18,287 nucleotides of DNA from Desulfobulbaceae bacterium (GTDB lineage Bacteria; Desulfobacterota; Desulfobulbia; Desulfobulbales; Desulfobulbaceae), in NCBI GenBank assembly GCA_026986885.1, contig JALSNT010000067.1, positions 1 through 18,287 on the forward strand. Reading direction: 5' to 3'. Under the pieces are notes generated by a model, which worked only from the letters and a program-made list of their open reading frames with translations, was not told the DNA's origin and ran no database searches. This document shows, in pieces, positions 15,194 to 18,287 of this stretch. Positions within the stretch are counted from its first letter, which is position 1. Each line of letters opens with the position of its first letter. The position numbers and the translations under genes were made by a program.

Positions 15194-16193
15194 CCCCGCC
15201 TCCCTTACCAAGAACCAGTTTACCCTCTTCCTCGAGCTTCATGGCAATCTTGACTATGGTCTGCTGCATGGCCTCGACCTCGGACAACCGTACCGGACCC
15301 AGGGCCTCAAGATCATCCCGAATCATGTCGGCGGCCCGGGCCGACATATTGGAGAAGATTTTTTCTTTTAATTCATCAGAAGCGGTCTTCAGGGCCAGGG
15401 TCAGGGAATCATTGTTGACCTCGCGCAGGATCATCTGCAGGGAGCGGCCATCAACGGCGGCAAGGTCATCAAAGGTAAACATCTGCTTGCGGATTTCTTC
15501 CACCATGTCCGGGTCCACTTCTTCCAGGTTGTCCAGAATATCCGCATCCAGGTTATTTTCCATATTATCCAGGATTTCAACAACCTTGGGAATGCCGCCG
15601 ATCTGCCGTTGATCCTGGGCGCCGACCACCACGCCTATTTCCCGGTGCAGGGCATCTTCTATCCGGTCGATCACCCCGGGAGAAACACTGTCGATGGTGG
15701 CGATACGGTAAATGACATCGGCCTGCATCTCTTCAGGCAGGTGGCTGATGATGGCACTGGAATGATCCGGGGTCTGGGTCGAAAGCACCAGGGCGACCGT
15801 TTGCGGGTGTTCTCGTTCAAGCAGCCCGGCGACCATGCCCGGCTGCATTTTGGCGATTGTCTCCAGGGGCCGGGTCTCGGTACCGGTGATAAACTGTTTC
15901 ATCAGGCTTTTGACCCGTTCCTCATCGCCGGTACCGGCAATGGTCTTCTTGGCAAAGTCCTGTCCCTTGATAACAAGTCCTGCCTGGGCCTCGGACGACA
16001 GCTCAAAATCCGAAAGAACGGTCAGCTTCATCTTCTCTGGAATATGATCTATTTCAGCCATTGCCCTGGTAATCCTGAATATTTCTTCATCGGTCATTTC
16101 CCGCATCACCTTGGCCGCAGTGTCTTCACCAAGACACATGAGGAGAACGGCTGCCCGGTGAATACCGTCCATTTTGTCTTTTTGTTGTGCCAT
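15180..16193 (-). CDS. fliG: FliG, flagellar motor switch protein
   Basis: FliG is the C-ring layer that binds FliF and receives torque from the stator. The 337 residues are standard. The EHPQT motif is at 128-132 and MFTFDD at 238-243. The C-terminal torque helix keeps all charged positions known from E. coli: K269, R286, D293, D294 and R302 align by spacing with K264, R281, D288, D289 and R297. FliG-N, which binds FliF, covers about 8-100. The stop is nine bases downstream of fliF's stop-to-start gap pattern: fliF ends, and the fliG ATG follows after nine bases, with AAAGG rather far upstream. Confidence 0.97.
   Translation of the reverse strand: MAQQKDKMDGIHRAAVLLMCLGEDTAAKVMREMTDEEIFRITRAMAEIDHIPEKMKLTVLSDFELSSEAQAGLVIKGQDFAKKTIAGTGDEERVKSLMKQFITGTETRPLETIAKMQPGMVAGLLEREHPQTVALVLSTQTPDHSSAIISHLPEEMQADVIYRIATIDSVSPGVIDRIEDALHREIGVVVGAQDQRQIGGIPKVVEILDNMENNLDADILDNLEEVDPDMVEEIRKQMFTFDDLAAVDGRSLQMILREVNNDSLTLALKTASDELKEKIFSNMSARAADMIRDDLEALGPVRLSEVEAMQQTIVKIAMKLEEEGKLVLGKGGGDELV
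15199..15204 (-). promoter_or_regulatory. Ribosome binding site deciding the fliH start
   Basis: GGGAGG on the minus strand, inside the end of fliG, lies five bases before the ATG at 15193. It supports this start over the upstream TTG. Confidence 0.7.
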
Positions 16194-16202
16194 GGATTGG
16201 TA

Positions 16203-17810
16203 TTAACCTTTATCGTGGATCCAGTTTTTCAGAATATGGGCGGCAAAGACCGGGTTGGTCTGGATGGCCTCACGTACCCGCATGATCGGATCCCGCATCA
16301 GTGCCTCCAGTTCTTTCTCTTCCTCTTCCTGTTTGGCCTCCTCTTGTTCTTTCTGGAGCTGCTGGACCGTCTTGTAATGCTGGGTAACGTCTTCGCGCAG
16401 GGTCTTTATAATAGGTCTGATCATGAGAAAATACACCAGTAAACCGCCGAGGAAGAGAATACCGTAGCGAATAAGCGGCATGTAGCGATAGAGGGCATTG
16501 GTGCCGGTTGCTTCCGTGCCGACCTCTGTTACCTCTTCGGTAAAGGGCATGGAGGTTATTTCGATTTTGTCTCCACGTGCCGGGTCAAGACCAAGGGCGG
16601 AGGCGATCATGGTTTTCAGGGAGTTTAATTCGGCGGCGGTACGGGGGACGCTTTTTTCCGGTTCTTTTTTAGTCGCCGGCTTGATCTTGTCGGCAACCAG
16701 GACGGAGACGGAAATTTTTTTTATGGTACCGACCGGATTTACGGTCTTGGACACAACCTTACTGATTTCATAGTTGGTGGTCTTCTGCAGACTGCTTGAT
16801 GGTGGGGTGGCGCCGGTGGCGGTGCTTCCCGGACCCTGGAGGTTTGATTGCACGCCCGGCACTCCGCCTACTATCTGCGAGCCGGATTTTTGTTCATTGA
16901 TCTGTTCACTGCGAATCACGGGTTCTTCCGGGTCATAGGTCTCCTCGGTTTTTTCAAACCTGGCAAAATCAAGGGATGCCGTTACCCGAACCATGGCGTT
17001 TTTGGGGCCAAGGGCGGTGTCAAGCAGGGACTGGGCGCGTGTTTCCAGGTTTTTCTCCACCTGCATCTGGTATTCCAGCATATCCGGCGACATATTGCCC
17101 AGTATTCCCTTGTCACCGATTTTGGTCAGGACCTTGCCGTTCTGGTTGATTATGGTCACATGGTCGGGATCGAGTCCCTCTACGGACCCGGAAACCAGAT
17201 AGACTATTCCCTGTATCTGTGATTCGCTCATCCGCAGGCCCGGCTTCAGGTTGAGGATAACCGACGCGGTTGCCGGTTGCTGTTGATTTTTAAAGAGTCG
17301 TTTTTCCGGCAGGGCCAGGTGGACCCTGGCCGATTCAACGGGACTGAGTGAGGCAATGGTCCGGGCAAGTTCACCCTGCAGCGCCCGGGTATAGTTGACT
17401 TTCTGGACAAAATCCGTCAGGGCAAACGACTGCTTGTCAAAAATTTCAAAACCGACACCTCCGCCCTTGGGTAGACCGGCCGAGGCAAGCTTCAGGCGGA
17501 CTTCATGCACCGCACCTGCCGGGACCCGAATGTTTCTTTCATTATTGGTCAGCTGATACGGCGTTTTGTTAGCCCGCAGCCATTCGGTTACGGCGGCGGC
17601 ATCCTCTTCGTTAAGATTGGCATACAGTAATTGATAATCCGCTGTCCTGGCCTGCAGAATAATATAGCCGAACAGGGCCAATGAGATCAGGGTGACGGCC
17701 AGCAGAGCCAGCTTGCGGGGCAGGGGCCAGTCCTGTATTCTCTTGACCAGAACCTGAAAACCGTTTTTCGGGCCTTCCGCTTCGGGTGTTGGTGTGCTTT
17801 GCTCAGCCAT
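16203..17810 (-). CDS. fliF: FliF, MS-ring protein
   Basis: FliF builds the inner-membrane MS ring, the first assembled part of the basal body. The 535 residues contain a cytoplasmic N-terminus, transmembrane helix 1 (about 34-53), the YscJ-type ring-building domains (YANLNEEDAAAV from 63; FALTDFVQKVNYTRALQGEL near 129-148; ARVHLALPEK), and a long Ser/Gly/Thr/Pro-rich loop around 310-345. Helix 2 is at about 448-465, followed by a Glu/Gln-rich linker and the FliG-binding C-terminus (REAIQTNPVFAAHILKNWI, about 514-532). The ATG is preceded by TTAGACTACACA without a clear ribosome site. A 226-base gap with an unusual repeat tract separates it from fliE. Confidence 0.97.
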   Translation of the reverse strand: MAEQSTPTPEAEGPKNGFQVLVKRIQDWPLPRKLALLAVTLISLALFGYIILQARTADYQLLYANLNEEDAAAVTEWLRANKTPYQLTNNERNIRVPAGAVHEVRLKLASAGLPKGGGVGFEIFDKQSFALTDFVQKVNYTRALQGELARTIASLSPVESARVHLALPEKRLFKNQQQPATASVILNLKPGLRMSESQIQGIVYLVSGSVEGLDPDHVTIINQNGKVLTKIGDKGILGNMSPDMLEYQMQVEKNLETRAQSLLDTALGPKNAMVRVTASLDFARFEKTEETYDPEEPVIRSEQINEQKSGSQIVGGVPGVQSNLQGPGSTATGATPPSSSLQKTTNYEISKVVSKTVNPVGTIKKISVSVLVADKIKPATKKEPEKSVPRTAAELNSLKTMIASALGLDPARGDKIEITSMPFTEEVTEVGTEATGTNALYRYMPLIRYGILFLGGLLVYFLMIRPIIKTLREDVTQHYKTVQQLQKEQEEAKQEEEEKELEALMRDPIMRVREAIQTNPVFAAHILKNWIHDKG

Positions 17811-17848
17811 TGTGTAGTCTAATGTTTTTAGTTGTGTTTGAATTTAAG

Positions 17849-18032
17849 CGGTTCAAGCGTTTCAGCGTTCAAACGTTTAATCGTTCAAGCGGTTCAAGCG
17901 TTCAAACGGTTCAAACGTTCAAGCGTTCAATCGTTCAAACGTTTAATCGTTCAAGCGGTTCAAGCGTTCAATCGTTTGATCGGTTTGATCGGCTTGATCG
18001 TTTAAGCGGTTTGATCGTTTGATCGGTTTGAT
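17849..18032. repeat. Degenerate 8/9-bp tandem repeat tract between fliE and fliF
   Basis: Twenty-two consecutive units, each beginning with CG on the plus strand, fill 184 bases: fourteen 8-mers and eight 9-mers. Units 1-15 are mostly CGTTCAAN or CGGTTCAAN; units 16-22 are mostly CGTTTGAT or CGGTTTGAT. CGTTTAAT/G forms occur as intermediates. The extra base in 9-mers is always a G after the first CG. It begins four bases after the fliE stop and ends about 38 bases before the fliF ATG. The 8/9 mix breaks any reading frame, and no spacer structure like CRISPR is present. I cannot name a known repeat family for it. Confidence 0.9.
17866..17971. repeat. Exact 40-bp direct duplication inside the repeat tract
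   Basis: The segments 17866-17905 and 17932-17971 are identical over 40 bases, offset by 66 bases (eight units). Both end where a single base differs, A versus T. This implies that a block of several units was copied as a whole, on top of drift in single units. Confidence 0.85.
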
Positions 18033-18036
18033 CGTC

Positions 18037-18287
18037 CTACACCTGCATCCGCATGATTTCCTGGTAGGCCTCAAGCGCCTTGTTACGGACCTGCACCATG
18101 AAGCGGATTGAGATGTCCGCCTCTTCCATGGCAATCATGGCTGAATGCAGGTTTTTTGCGTTGCCGGCATGCACTTGTTGAACTTCCTTGTCGGCGGCCT
18201 GCTGCTGCTCGGCAACATCTCCGACCATATCCGAGAGCATTTTTGTAAAATTTTTAGCGGCTTGATCAACTTCGGTGTTTTTTGCCG
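18037..18287 (-). CDS. fliE: FliE, MS ring-rod junction protein (partial, C-terminal part)
   Basis: FliE links the MS ring to the proximal rod and is the first exported rod protein. About 83 codons to the stop are present; the frame is open through the right edge, so the start lies outside the window, and the internal ATG at 18240 is not the true start. The visible part starts near AKNTEVDQAAKNFTKML. It keeps the family pattern with HSAMIAMEEADISIRFMVQV and ends in RNKALEAYQEIMRMQV, the classic FliE C-terminus. The stop is directly followed by the tandem repeat tract. By analogy flgB and flgC are expected further right, but are not seen. Confidence 0.95.
   Translation of the reverse strand, partial: AKNTEVDQAAKNFTKMLSDMVGDVAEQQQAADKEVQQVHAGNAKNLHSAMIAMEEADISIRFMVQVRNKALEAYQEIMRMQV

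Noticed and set aside
15609..16442. Plus-strand open frame of 277 codons
   Set aside because: It is antisense across fliG and the end of fliF, both of which are certain. No family resemblance is seen.
17786..18022. Repeat-encoded protein read through the tandem tract
   Set aside because: Open frames exist on both strands through the tract, but the 8/9-base mix does not keep a frame-true peptide repeat, there is no ribosome site, and the frames run into fliF or fliE codons in the wrong sense.
17849..18032. CRISPR array
   Set aside because: Units are 8-9 bases and directly joined, with no 25-40 base repeats and no unique spacers.

Overview
The window is one continuous stretch of a flagellar biogenesis locus. 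Every recognisable gene lies on the minus strand, so transcription runs from the right edge to the left. In transcription order the genes are: fliE (5' end cut off at the right edge), fliF, fliG, fliH, fliI, fliJ, a YlxF/MotE-like gene, fliK, flgD, flgE, then motA, motB, fliL, fliM, fliN, fliO, fliP, fliQ, fliR, flhB and flhA (3' part cut off at the left edge). No rRNA, tRNA, CRISPR array, insertion sequence or phage gene is visible. The plus-strand open frames all look like shadows of these genes.

Organism: a Gram-negative-type flagellated bacterium of moderate GC (about half, judged by eye). The gene order resembles the long fla operon of Bacillus and of many Desulfobacterota (the former Deltaproteobacteria). 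Together with a PomAB-like stator and FliN rather than FliY, it suggests a Desulfobacterota member, perhaps of the Desulfobulbales. This is inference, not an identification.

Layout: positions 18287 to 8168 hold the basal-body and hook half: fliE; MS ring and C-ring genes fliF and fliG; export ATPase genes fliH, fliI and fliJ; the membrane coiled-coil gene; hook-length control fliK; hook cap flgD; hook flgE. A strong intrinsic terminator follows flgE (8081-8118). A 289-base control region comes next, with a sigma-54-type -24/-12 element, an alternative sigma-70-type promoter and a 6-bp dyad. It probably starts a second transcript: stator (motA, motB, fliL), switch (fliM, fliN) and the membrane export gate (fliO, fliP, fliQ, fliR, flhB, flhA). 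Genes within each half are closely packed, with several start/stop overlaps that suggest translational coupling. No gene-free stretch exceeds 300 bases.

What stands out: (1) a 184-bp tract of 22 degenerate 8/9-bp units between fliE and fliF, with an internal exact 40-bp duplication and a polarity switch that would let its two halves pair; (2) NPTR instead of the usual NPTH at the FlhB autocleavage site; (3) PomA/PomB-like features that point to a sodium-driven motor; (4) a dyad that would sit at the 5' end of a sigma-54-driven motA mRNA; (5) an acidic C-terminal tail on FlgD; (6) a hairpin in the flgE leader. I see no wholly new multi-gene system here. The repeat tract is the best candidate for something undescribed.
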